From Methanolobus sediminis (GTDB taxonomy: Archaea; Halobacteriota; Methanosarcinia; Methanosarcinales; Methanosarcinaceae): 64,000 bases of DNA. This document shows positions 54,198-62,491 of this stretch, piece by piece. Location: NCBI RefSeq assembly GCF_031312595.1, contig NZ_CP133592.1:2232001-2296000 (forward strand). The letters are read 5' to 3'. Every line of letters begins with the position of its first letter. Positions within the stretch are counted from its first letter, which is position 1. The notes under the pieces are model-generated. The model did no database searches, had not been told where the DNA came from, and worked only from the letters and a program-made list of their open reading frames with translations. Position numbers and translations under genes: made by a program.

Positions 54198-55380
54198 AAC
54201 TACATTTTCTTTTATTTCTTATCTTTGAAGAAGAGGTGCCATCATCAGCGTAACAATCACATGAGACTATCTCACAGATATTCGGGATATCTATCTCACT
54301 GCATATTTCCGCATCCTTTCTCCTGAAAACCAAAAATCTGGTATTGTATTTCCTGAAGTGATCGATGAGACTCTGCATGTCTTCTCCCTCTCTATAATAA
54401 TTGATATTAAAGAGTCTGTTAAGGGTATCTGTTCCGATCAAAAAAACTGAACCCGGAAACAGGACAGCTTTGTCTACAAAAAGCGGAGAGTTACTGAGAT
54501 ATATATTTCCTGCCGTACCTTCTCTCATATCCTGCATACAAACCCTTACAGAATCCACTCTTTCTTTCAGGGATATGTAGTCAATAGGAGGCTTGTCAAC
54601 ATTGGCAAGGGATATTTCAAAGTCTACGGGCATACCATATTTTTCAGAAGCTATCATTGCCATTTCAATATGATTCTTATGGCACGGGTTAAAAGAACCT
54701 GACATAATGATGCCTGGTTTGTTGGAACTTATTTTAAGATTCACTTTTCGTGGAACATTCTTTCCGAAATTAATGCTTTCCAGTGTCCTTAAAAGCAGCT
54801 CTGAAGTTTCATTATCGGCTTCAACTTCCTTTTCAATAATAAGTGTTTTCTCTCCGGTATCATTTTCCCGGATACTATGTTTTGCACATTTTTCTGGTTC
54901 ACACAGGGATGCTATTCTGTCTAATATGAAATTTGAGGCAATGCTTTCCTGTTCTTCCCTGCTTCCTTTCTCTTTGAACGTAACACCTGATACAGTAGTT
55001 TTGTAGTATGACTGACTTGCAAAATAAATCTCATGTTGCCTGCCTTCACGCTCATATCCTTGTTTTGCAAGTTTACATGTAACGCCAATTCCAATCAGAT
55101 CCAATGGTTCTGGCGTTTCAGTTCTGGAATCCAGTAACAATGCGCGGCGATAAGCTGACATTGCCATATCCTTTGCAGTTTCAGCAGAAGCATACATATC
55201 CGGTTCTTTTCCTATCAAGTCCTGTAATGATTCCTTACTATAGGGGACAATAGCTTCAAGAAGAGTATCCGATCCACTGCCATGACGTAGAAGTTCCCCG
55301 ATAGCTTCCGTTCCCCCACCGGTTATTGCCAGCACTATCCTGAAAGGTGAACGGTGTATATCCATAATTTTATCTTTCAT
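54190..55380 (-). CDS. CinA-like domain fused to a NadD-like nucleotidylyltransferase
   Basis: A 396-residue two-domain protein. Residues about 10-160 resemble the CinA C-terminal (PncC nicotinamide-nucleotide amidase) domain (ITGGGTEAIGELLRHGSGSD; SAYRRALLL; GVTCKLAKQG). Residues about 215-390 resemble nicotinamide-nucleotide adenylyltransferases (GIIMSGSFNPCHKNHIEMA, with HKNH in place of HxGH, and the C-terminal TSSSKIRNK resembling the ISSTxIR motif). The two steps together would deamidate and adenylate an NMN-type nucleotide. Both functions are inferred from fold and motifs, and the altered HxGH leaves the second less sure. Confidence 0.75.
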   Translation of the reverse strand: MKDKIMDIHRSPFRIVLAITGGGTEAIGELLRHGSGSDTLLEAIVPYSKESLQDLIGKEPDMYASAETAKDMAMSAYRRALLLDSRTETPEPLDLIGIGVTCKLAKQGYEREGRQHEIYFASQSYYKTTVSGVTFKEKGSREEQESIASNFILDRIASLCEPEKCAKHSIRENDTGEKTLIIEKEVEADNETSELLLRTLESINFGKNVPRKVNLKISSNKPGIIMSGSFNPCHKNHIEMAMIASEKYGMPVDFEISLANVDKPPIDYISLKERVDSVRVCMQDMREGTAGNIYLSNSPLFVDKAVLFPGSVFLIGTDTLNRLFNINYYREGEDMQSLIDHFRKYNTRFLVFRRKDAEICSEIDIPNICEIVSCDCYADDGTSSSKIRNKRKCSFR

Positions 55381-55624
55381 TCAGTATGCCTCTTTTAGTA
55401 CTTAACCCGGATAAGAATTATGTGTTATATATGAATTCGGTCATTGCTGATTAATTTCTCTTCATTAAGTTCTATTGTATTTTATAAGCATCTGTTCTAC
55501 ATTTTGAAAATGTCAGCAGTGAATATTGGTGTGCGATACGCTTTTATAGAGTAACCAACTAAATAACATCATTATTATTATAGATTTATTATATATTACC
55601 TGTGTCAGTATCATAACTACATTT
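55381..55624. other. AT-rich promoter region of the response-regulator gene
   Basis: The left part of a 317-bp gap between divergent genes. TTTATTATATATT at 55585-55597 is the probable TATA box of the response-regulator transcript, placing its start near 55620. The rest shows no gene. Confidence 0.4.
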
Positions 55625-55645
55625 CAATATTCTTCCTGAATATTG
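55625..55645 (+). promoter_or_regulatory. 8-bp hairpin near the start of the response-regulator transcript
   Basis: CAATATTC (55625-55632) and GAATATTG (55638-55645) form a perfect inverted repeat with a five-base loop. It lies 53 bp before the response-regulator ATG, close to the likely transcription start. It could be an operator for autoregulation or a leader hairpin. Confidence 0.45.
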
Positions 55646-55697
55646 ATGGTGTTTTAAGGTCAAAAGGAAAACGGGATCTAAATATCTTGAGGAAAAA

Positions 55698-56069
55698 ATG
55701 TGCGACATACTTGTAATTGAGGATAATCCTGTGAATATGGAACTCACTGTGGATCTGCTGGAGTCCTACGGATATAAGGTTACTCCTGCAGAGGACGGGT
55801 TCATAGCTCTGGATAAGGTGAAAGAAAAAAAGTTTAACCTGATTCTTCTGGATATCCAGTTACCTAAAATGGACGGACTAGAGGTTCTTTCACGATTAAA
55901 GGAAGACGAAGCTACAAAAGACATTCCGGTAATTGCATTGACAGCTCATTCCATGCGCGGTGACGATGAGCGTTTCATTGCTGCCGGATGCATTGATTAC
56001 ATTTCCAAACCAATAGATATCCACAGTTTTAAGGAAAAGATCCGATATCACCTTGAAACTTCAAACTGA
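55698..56069 (+). CDS. Single-domain response regulator (CheY-like)
   Basis: A 123-residue receiver domain. Acidic pocket residues are in LVIEDN (about 5-10), the phosphorylated residue is Asp52 in LILLDIQLPKMDG, and the switch Thr and Lys lie in IALTAHS and ISKPID. There is no output domain. It lies 34 bp before the large histidine kinase gene in the same direction, so the two form a pair. GAGGAAAAA precedes the ATG. How it passes on the signal is unknown. Confidence 0.94.
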   Translation: MCDILVIEDNPVNMELTVDLLESYGYKVTPAEDGFIALDKVKEKKFNLILLDIQLPKMDGLEVLSRLKEDEATKDIPVIALTAHSMRGDDERFIAAGCIDYISKPIDIHSFKEKIRYHLETSN

Positions 56070-56102
56070 TCCTCGTTTTGCGTAAGAGTTTGAGGTTGAG
56101 CC

Positions 56103-59003
56103 ATGAAATTACGCTCAAAGACATTGTTAGTTTTCAGTTTGACGCTTTTCTTCCTGATTTTAACCTTGTATCTAAGTTCAGGGTCTATCATTTTCCATAA
56201 TTTTAAAGACCTTGAACGTCAGGATGTTACTGATGATATAGATGAGGCTATCGATTACTTTGATTATTCGATTTCCGGTCTTGAAGTAACAGCCCGGAAT
56301 ATGGGTTCCAGTCCTGATATTAATGAACTGTTATCAAACAATGAATTTAACTACAGTCTTTGGAGTTTAGTGTATGATAAACAGAAAGAAAATAATCTTA
56401 ATTTTGTCATAGTTCTTGATAGTTCTAATGATATTGTTTATAAAAAGGGTTATGATTATAGATCCAACACAGAAATTCCAGTTCCTGCTGAATTTCTTTC
56501 CATTCTCGATGATGAAAACCCTTTATTGTTATCTTCATCCAGTGACAATACTTTTTCAGGTGTAATAATATTACCAGCCGGACCTCTCATAGTTGCATCC
56601 CATATGATTCAGGATCCTCGGGATAATTTTAGTTCAAATGGAACCTTGATCATAGGTTCTTACTTTACCGGGAGTATAGCTAATTTATTTTCAGACGTAC
56701 ATGGCACTCCATTAAATTATCGTCTTCTTCAAGTTTACAGTGTGGATGATGACCTGTTAAATAAAGTACAATTAGCAACTAACGATCCAGAACATATCCA
56801 TATTGAGCCTATTAGCGAAAATACTGTTCTTGGATACACTGTAATCAATGATATCTATGGAAAACCTGCCTTACTTCTTGAGGTATCGAGTCCCCGTACA
56901 ATATATCAGAAAGCAAAGGAAACATTTACATATATTTTATATGTAATTGTTTTTGCCGGTATTCTTTATGGAACTGCAGGAACTGTATTCCTTGAAAACG
57001 GCATACTTTCCAGGTTATCCATCCTGAAGAAAAATGTGGATGCAGCAGAGACTGATCTTTCCTCATATGAAAGCACAGATGTTCCGGGAAATGACGAAAT
57101 ATCATCGCTGGCTTCAAGTATAGATCATCTGGCTGATACTCTTAGTGCAAGAGAAAGTCTTCTCTCTTCTATAATAGATTCTGTATCAGATGGAGTTATT
57201 GTTATAGATGAGAATTATAAAATGACTCATTTCAAATCCAGGTTAATTGATTTATGGGATATTCCTGAACATATTCTTGTTGAAAAAGATGGCCTAAAGT
57301 TATTTGAACACATGAAAGATAAAATTGTCAATTATGATTTTCTCATTTCCATACTACACAAATATCATATGACAAGAGTAAGCAATGTTATCGTCGCACA
57401 ATATACAGATGGCACTTACTTTGAGATTTCTACATTTCCTTTGTTAGCTAAAGACAAAGTTATCGGTCAAATTCTTAGTTTCAGGGATATTACTGAAAAT
57501 AAAAAGGCTGAAAATCTTCTCCGTGAGAAAGAACGCAGATACAGATCAATCTTTGAACACTCTAATGATCCAATTTTCATCGTAAAAGATGGAATAATAC
57601 AGGATCTTAATGACAAAGCATGTGTGTTTACATGTGTACCTGACCATGATATAATTGCTATAGGATTAAATGATCTGGTAAGTGACAATCAACGGGAACT
57701 ATTGTATTCTCTTATAAGTGATTCAATAATTAATGGTTTTAGTAAAGCTGAGGTCCAGATCAAAAAAGCAAATGGAAAACTGATCGATGCTGAAGTAACT
57801 GCTACGCTTGTGGATGAAACAGATTCAACTGTTCAGCTTATAATCCGTGATGTCACTGAAAGAAAACAAATTGAAAGACTGGAACATGAAAACCAGGAAA
57901 GATTGAGTCTTATTATAGACAATATCAATTGTGGCGTTGTTGTTATTGATGCCAATACTCATGAAATAGTAGATGTCAATACGACTGCTCTGGAAATTGT
58001 AAATTACAAAAAAGAAGATTTAATCGGCCGTATATGTCATCATATCATTTGTCCTGCAGAGGTTGGAAGTTGTCCTATTACCGATCTGGGTCATTTCATT
58101 GATAAATCTGAACGTGTAGTTGTACGTTCTGATGGCACGAAGGTCCAAATTCTGAAATCTGTGGAAACGGTCAATCTATATGGCCGTGAACTTTTCATTG
58201 AAAGCTTTGTTGATATTACTGAGATCAAGAATACCGAAAAAGCACTCCTTGATGCAAAGATTCATGCTGAAGCTGCAAACAGGACTAAGAGTGAGTTCCT
58301 TGCCACAATGAGCCATGAGTTGCGTACGCCCCTTAATTCAGTAATAGGTTTCTCTGATCTATTGCTTGACGGAAGCTTCGGTGAACTTAATGACAAGCAG
58401 AATAAATTCATGGCAAATATATCCCATAGCGGAAAACACCTGCTGGATCTAATTGATGATATTCTGGATATTTCAAAGATAGAAGCCGGAAAGATGGAAC
58501 TTTTCTATGAGATATTTGATTTCTCAGATCTGATATCTGATATCCATCTCATGATGAAACCACTTTCATCGAAAAAGGATATTCTGCTTGAATTCAACAT
58601 GGAACCAAGAAGTATTTTCATAAATGCAGACAGGGGTAAACTGAAACAGACATTGTACAATCTTATAGGTAATGCAATAAAATTCACTCCTGAAAACGGT
58701 GAGATCCATGTTGATATTTCAATGAAAGACCAGATGCTTCTGGTAGGTATTCACGATAATGGTATAGGTATATCCAAAGAGGATCAGGTAAAACTCTTCC
58801 AGCCGTTTGTGCAACTTGATTCATCCAGTAACCGTAAGTATGAAGGTACCGGTCTAGGTCTTGCTCTTGTAAAGAATCTTCTTGAACTGCATGGTGGTTC
58901 AATTGAGGTTGAGAGTGAACCGGGCAAAGGCTCTACGTTCTATATCAGTGTTCCTCTGAATCTTAAAGACAAAGATCTTAATGCCCAGAGTAATTGCAGA
59001 TGA
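56103..59003 (+). CDS. Membrane histidine kinase (CHASE4-HAMP-PAS-PAS-PAS)
   Basis: A 966-residue sensor kinase. A first membrane helix (about residues 7-28) leads to an extracellular CHASE4-type domain (about 35-265), and a second helix (274-297) to a HAMP domain (about 298-350). Three PAS domains follow (352-468, 470-590, 598-710). The third has the Cys motif ICHHIICPAEVGSCPITDLG at 644-663. HisKA carries His738 in MSHELRTPLNSVIGFS. The ATPase domain has NLIGNAIKFTPENG, DNGIGIS and GTGLGLALV. The response regulator just upstream is its probable partner. The ligand of the CHASE4 domain is unknown. Confidence 0.92.
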   Translation: MKLRSKTLLVFSLTLFFLILTLYLSSGSIIFHNFKDLERQDVTDDIDEAIDYFDYSISGLEVTARNMGSSPDINELLSNNEFNYSLWSLVYDKQKENNLNFVIVLDSSNDIVYKKGYDYRSNTEIPVPAEFLSILDDENPLLLSSSSDNTFSGVIILPAGPLIVASHMIQDPRDNFSSNGTLIIGSYFTGSIANLFSDVHGTPLNYRLLQVYSVDDDLLNKVQLATNDPEHIHIEPISENTVLGYTVINDIYGKPALLLEVSSPRTIYQKAKETFTYILYVIVFAGILYGTAGTVFLENGILSRLSILKKNVDAAETDLSSYESTDVPGNDEISSLASSIDHLADTLSARESLLSSIIDSVSDGVIVIDENYKMTHFKSRLIDLWDIPEHILVEKDGLKLFEHMKDKIVNYDFLISILHKYHMTRVSNVIVAQYTDGTYFEISTFPLLAKDKVIGQILSFRDITENKKAENLLREKERRYRSIFEHSNDPIFIVKDGIIQDLNDKACVFTCVPDHDIIAIGLNDLVSDNQRELLYSLISDSIINGFSKAEVQIKKANGKLIDAEVTATLVDETDSTVQLIIRDVTERKQIERLEHENQERLSLIIDNINCGVVVIDANTHEIVDVNTTALEIVNYKKEDLIGRICHHIICPAEVGSCPITDLGHFIDKSERVVVRSDGTKVQILKSVETVNLYGRELFIESFVDITEIKNTEKALLDAKIHAEAANRTKSEFLATMSHELRTPLNSVIGFSDLLLDGSFGELNDKQNKFMANISHSGKHLLDLIDDILDISKIEAGKMELFYEIFDFSDLISDIHLMMKPLSSKKDILLEFNMEPRSIFINADRGKLKQTLYNLIGNAIKFTPENGEIHVDISMKDQMLLVGIHDNGIGISKEDQVKLFQPFVQLDSSSNRKYEGTGLGLALVKNLLELHGGSIEVESEPGKGSTFYISVPLNLKDKDLNAQSNCR

Positions 59004-59102
59004 ATTGTCAGAAGACATTGTTCAGGCATCTGCAATATCTTTCGTGTATCAGGAACGTGGAACATTTTTCAGCAAAAGCAGAAAAGGAATGAGCTTGAAC
59101 AC

Positions 59103-59579
59103 TCATCCTTGTAGAATATTGTCAACCTGAAGTTCGAATTTATCAGTCACACCATTTACATCCACTGTATAGCTGCCTTTTTCAAGACCGTATACGTCAA
59201 GAGCAACAGTTTCTTCAAATGCTACCAATGCTTCGGTGCACATTGCATCTGCAGGTCTTATGGTTGTGATATGAACTGTAAAGCTCTTTGTTTCTTCATC
59301 ATATGAGACATTTTTCTCATTTATGGCTGTACAGCCATCCGGCAGATATCCCGTTGCAGTTACCTGTATCTTAACAGGGAACGATTCAAGTGTCAGTATC
59401 TGTATGCTTTCTACGTTTGCATCTCCGTAAACATAGTCACTGTTGTTTTCTTCAGTAGGAACTGATTCATTATCAGGGTTTACTGGTGGTTCAGCACATC
59501 CCAGTGAAAAAGTGGCAATCGTAACCAGTATAATCGTAAATAGTACTATTATCCCTACAAATGTGTTGTTACTTTTCAT
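59103..59579 (-). CDS. Lipoprotein with beta-sandwich domain
   Basis: A 158-residue secreted lipoprotein. The signal sequence with lipobox FSLGC puts the lipidated Cys at residue 28. A short acidic linker follows (PVNPDNESVPTEENNSD), then a beta-sandwich of about 100 residues. It has the conserved block ATGYLPDGCTAINEKNVSYD and two Cys (in DGCTA and DAMCTEA) that probably form a disulfide bond. Similar lipoproteins exist in bacteria, but I cannot name a function. The stop is 100 bp from the kinase stop in the opposite direction. Confidence 0.8.
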   Translation of the reverse strand: MKSNNTFVGIIVLFTIILVTIATFSLGCAEPPVNPDNESVPTEENNSDYVYGDANVESIQILTLESFPVKIQVTATGYLPDGCTAINEKNVSYDEETKSFTVHITTIRPADAMCTEALVAFEETVALDVYGLEKGSYTVDVNGVTDKFELQVDNILQG

Positions 59580-59741
59580 AGATTCCTCACTCCCCCATAA
59601 CTCTAATGAATTTAAACAGATAAAACAGTTGCCTAAACTGCGAACCGGTTTGAAGTTAGTATCAATTAAAATGAGTTTAAAATAAGGCTAAAGTGTCAGG
59701 TATTTTTGCAGATGGACAATGTAAAAGTAAAAGCGTTTTCC

Positions 59742-59849
59742 TTACTGAAAGAAGCTGTTCACGTGTCTGGCGAGTTCTTCTTCTTTGCCTTTCTTAAAAG
59801 AAGCAAAGGATAACTGCAGTTCCTTGACCGATAATTTGTCCTTTTGCAT
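59742..59849 (-). CDS. Possible 35-residue small protein
   Basis: An ATG at 59849 opens a 35-codon frame, KDKLSVKELQLSFASFKKGK and a few more residues, ending in HVNSFFQ. The amphipathic helical composition resembles a real small protein and is not of the low-complexity type typical of AT-rich noise. No ribosome-binding site is clear. It lies between the lipoprotein gene and the helical hypothetical gene. Confidence 0.3.
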   Translation of the reverse strand: MQKDKLSVKELQLSFASFKKGKEEELARHVNSFFQ

Positions 59850-59875
59850 AGTTATTCGTAAATAAAATGTATGAT

Positions 59876-60784
59876 CTATTTCTTGATAAAGTCGATTATT
59901 TCGATGATAAGTTCAATTGCTTCTTCAATTCTAAGATTCTGAATATCTTCTCTTTTAGGGATATCTCCGAAACTATGGGATTCCGGTTTTTTCTTAGGTT
60001 CCATCGGACTGATAAGCTCTATCAAATAATAGAAAGCTTCAGGGTTTATATTGAAGTCGTGGTTTTTCTCAGAGAGTTCTTTTAACAATTCTTCCGTATC
60101 CCTGAAGTCCTCCTTCAGATAATCATAGTAAAGTGACCTGTGACCTTCGCCTGCAAGTGGAAAATTACTTCTTATAAGGTCTACCAGAAGGCTATTTATG
60201 AGTCTTTTTGATAGCTCAAGGCTTGCCATGTAAAATCCCTGTTTAAAACAGGTATTTATTTCCGTGCGGATAGAATTGTAGTGATCATCAATAAAATCAA
60301 TATCTATCAATTTGTTCTGCTTAACAATAGATGAAGAATCCAGTCCATTTATCGGGTTTATTTTGACAAACTGTTCCATTTCAAATGTAAAATCACTGTT
60401 TCTAACTACTGATGCCTGTAAAATTGACATCTGTTCTTTCACTCTTTTTGAGATTATAGCATCTGTGTAGCTTTTTGACTTGTCCTTAAAATAGATGCCA
60501 TGAATAAAATCCTGCACAGTGTAGGTATATTCATTCATTCCTGAACGTTTGTTAGTATGATACAGGCTTTCAAATCTGGTCGCTTTATCAGGTGCTACAC
60601 TTCTAATTAGTGAAAGGCAGTTTGCATACCATTTTCCATATTCCGATGTGAAAATATTACGATTTTTCTGGTATTCGTGCTCGTTATTTGCAGACATCTC
60701 ATCCAGCAGTTCCAGTAATTGTTCTCCTGTGTTTACAAGACCGGATATATCTTTTCCTGATATGTCAATTGGATTCTGTTCCAT
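59876..60784 (-). CDS. Hypothetical helical protein (possible HEPN-like fold)
   Basis: A 302-residue, almost wholly helical soluble protein. The C-terminal half (about residues 165-300) contains FKQGFYMASLELSKRLINSLLVDLI and related helices; the pattern recalls HEPN/DUF4145-like domains of mobile and defence loci, but the RxxxxH motif is not evident to me. N-terminal half (about 1-150) unrecognised. An AT-only inverted repeat overlaps the start. It opens the accessory region of the window. Function unknown. Confidence 0.65.
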   Translation of the reverse strand: MEQNPIDISGKDISGLVNTGEQLLELLDEMSANNEHEYQKNRNIFTSEYGKWYANCLSLIRSVAPDKATRFESLYHTNKRSGMNEYTYTVQDFIHGIYFKDKSKSYTDAIISKRVKEQMSILQASVVRNSDFTFEMEQFVKINPINGLDSSSIVKQNKLIDIDFIDDHYNSIRTEINTCFKQGFYMASLELSKRLINSLLVDLIRSNFPLAGEGHRSLYYDYLKEDFRDTEELLKELSEKNHDFNINPEAFYYLIELISPMEPKKKPESHSFGDIPKREDIQNLRIEEAIELIIEIIDFIKK

Positions 60785-60817
60785 TATATATTATATTAGA
60801 TTTCTTATAATATATAA
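60784..60817. promoter_or_regulatory. 12-bp AT-only inverted repeat at the start of the helical protein gene
   Basis: TTATATATTATA (60784-60795) and TATAATATATAA (60806-60817) are perfect inverted repeats with a 10-base spacer, immediately before and including the ATG of the 60784 gene. It may be an operator or two back-to-back TATA boxes. Confidence 0.4.
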
Positions 60818-60992
60818 TATGTATGAATTACATACCTTATATCAAGGTCAGGCAATGAAAAAAAGAAAAAATTTGTAATCTTCAGGTAGCATAATTGTGA
60901 ACTTTCCTTCTTATATGACTCTTATCATAAACTATTTATTTTTGTTAAACTCATTAAAACGAGTTACAATGTTTTGATGGAAAGGGGTTTGC

Positions 60993-61589
60993 ATTAATAA
61001 AGATGATGTTACTCAACTTTTAATAAGTTCTTTACTCGGATACATTCTTACTTTAGTATTTGATAGTGCATTTCAATATCTAAAAAGTTCTGTATCAATT
61101 AGTTTTAGTGGTGATGTCCCTTCTTTTATTGGGCAAATACCTTCAATATACTACAAAATAATTGTTTTTATTGTAGTAGTTTGGTTCATTTATAACCATA
61201 AGAAAAACAAGCGAGATTACCAATATGCTCCTTCTATTATAGGGGGTAGTCCTCGTTATGGTTGGAAAGAATTCCCACCATTTCCATATAATGGTGTTCT
61301 TTGGATTACACGTATCCCAAAAACAGGCCGTATACCTACTAAAGATGAACTTGAGCTTATTGATGATATTGATATTAAACTTCCGCCATTATGTCCAAAA
61401 TGTAAAACTGAATTATGTCAAAACAAAAACTTTTTTGGTTTATACAATTGGAGTTGTCCTTATCCTGGATGTGGTTTTAAAAAGGAGTTGAATCAAAGTA
61501 GTTGGTATGTTGATAAAGAAAATGCTAAAAAAATTGCAAGAAGAAATCTACGTGAATTATTAGAACAAGAAAAAATGAAAAAAAATTAG
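60993..61589 (+). CDS. Membrane protein with zinc ribbon and no standard start codon
   Basis: An open frame of 198 codons between TGA at about 60975 and TAG at 61587-61589 shows real protein features. There are two membrane helices (SLLGYILTLVFDSAFQYL and YKIIVFIVVVWFIY), a Gly-containing link, and a C-terminal zinc ribbon with CPKC and CPYPGC. There is no ATG, GTG or TTG before both helices. ATT at 60993, preceded by GGAAAGGGG, is the best possible start. Alternatively the 5' end was lost by a frameshift. I cannot name a family. Confidence 0.6.
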   Translation: MNKDDVTQLLISSLLGYILTLVFDSAFQYLKSSVSISFSGDVPSFIGQIPSIYYKIIVFIVVVWFIYNHKKNKRDYQYAPSIIGGSPRYGWKEFPPFPYNGVLWITRIPKTGRIPTKDELELIDDIDIKLPPLCPKCKTELCQNKNFFGLYNWSCPYPGCGFKKELNQSSWYVDKENAKKIARRNLRELLEQEKMKKN

Positions 61590-61945
61590 TAGTCTTCAGG
61601 CAGCATAATTGTATATTTCTGATATTCGTTCATTGAGATGAAGACTTTCTGTTTCTGCCCACGGGGTAGTTCTATATCTCCTGAATAAAATGTATCAGGT
61701 TTGTCCTTGAAGCCATTTGATGCATTTTTAATGATAAGAGTTGATTGAACAAGTAAGTCCATTAGGTTGGAAATATTGACCTCTTTATCATTTAGGTAGC
61801 CATGCTCCATCAGGTTCATTGTCACATATCTAAACAAGCCCTTTGCCCATTCAGGATTTACTTGAATGATATCAAAAAGGACTCCATCATCTGCTGCCTG
61901 TTCAGATGTGTAGGTGTAAATCGGCTCACCAAAAATATCATCCAT
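61586..61945 (-). CDS. DUF6573-type small protein
   Basis: A 119-residue protein from ATG 61945 (MDDIFGEPIYTYTSEQAADD). The Y-T-x-E-Q-A-x-D-D-G-V-L-x-D-I pattern is that of a small family frequent on plasmids and integrated elements. I use the DUF6573 name from memory. The start lies just after the stop of the 69-residue gene (61947), so the two form an operon. The last four bases overlap the zinc-ribbon gene. Function unknown. Confidence 0.72.
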   Translation of the reverse strand: MDDIFGEPIYTYTSEQAADDGVLFDIIQVNPEWAKGLFRYVTMNLMEHGYLNDKEVNISNLMDLLVQSTLIIKNASNGFKDKPDTFYSGDIELPRGQKQKVFISMNEYQKYTIMLPEDY

Positions 61946-61946
61946 G

Positions 61947-62156
61947 TTACCACGTATTCCTTTGAATGGTAACTGTAAATGTTGTCCTGTCAGGAGCAAT
62001 AACAACAAGACCCTTATCTGTAGTTAGCATACCTGCATCTTCAAACGTTAGAACTTGGAATGATTGTATTTCTGCATCCTCGTCCTCTTCATCTTCCCAA
62101 GTCTTTTCCCATATTGCTTTTTCAAGAAACTTCTGAAACTCTACTTCGGTTGTCAT
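61947..62156 (-). CDS. Small plasmid-type hypothetical protein
   Basis: A 69-residue acidic protein. The N-terminal helix (EFQKFLEKAIWEKTWEDEED) is followed by a beta-rich part, VLTFEDAGMLTTDKGLVV and then FTVTIQR. This resembles small proteins found together with DUF6573 on plasmids and genomic islands. Its stop precedes the next start by one base, so translation may be coupled. Function unknown. Confidence 0.7.
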   Translation of the reverse strand: MTTEVEFQKFLEKAIWEKTWEDEEDEDAEIQSFQVLTFEDAGMLTTDKGLVVIAPDRTTFTVTIQRNTW

Positions 62157-62491
62157 TGATTATCACCGAAAAGAATTATTCGGGACATTCCTCATGTAAA
62201 CTGTGTGAGAAAAGCTCTACTGTGTGATTGATACGATAAGGTAATGATATTGGCTGATGGGGCTAAATAACGTAGAGGATGTATGCGAGGTTCAAATCAA
62301 ATCCTTTGTGTAGTTATTGGAAGGGGAAGTAGTAATCAAAAACACAATGTTTACTAACAATATGTAAAACTCGCTTTCATAAAAATACGGTTGAAGTTCT
62401 TTTTTGAAACGTTAGTTAACTTTATTTAGAGTGATAACGATTTATTTTTTAAGTAATCTCATATTAATAAAATATTTAAGCAGATGATTTT
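62157..62491. other. Divergent intergenic stretch before the parB-like gene
   Basis: Separates the minus-strand small-protein operon from the plus-strand ParB operon. The end is AT-rich (AATAAAATATTTAAG at 62465-62480) and likely holds the promoter of the latter. I searched for repeated parS-like motifs and saw none. Confidence 0.35.

Noticed and set aside
61258-61491. 77-residue frame beginning MVGKNSHHFHIMVF
   Set aside because: It is a shifted reading of the zinc-ribbon membrane protein gene (60993-61589); the latter frame has the zinc ligands and membrane helices.
62275-62310. tRNA-like GGTTCAAATC near 62290
   Set aside because: It resembles a T loop but has no matching stem or acceptor; no cloverleaf forms.
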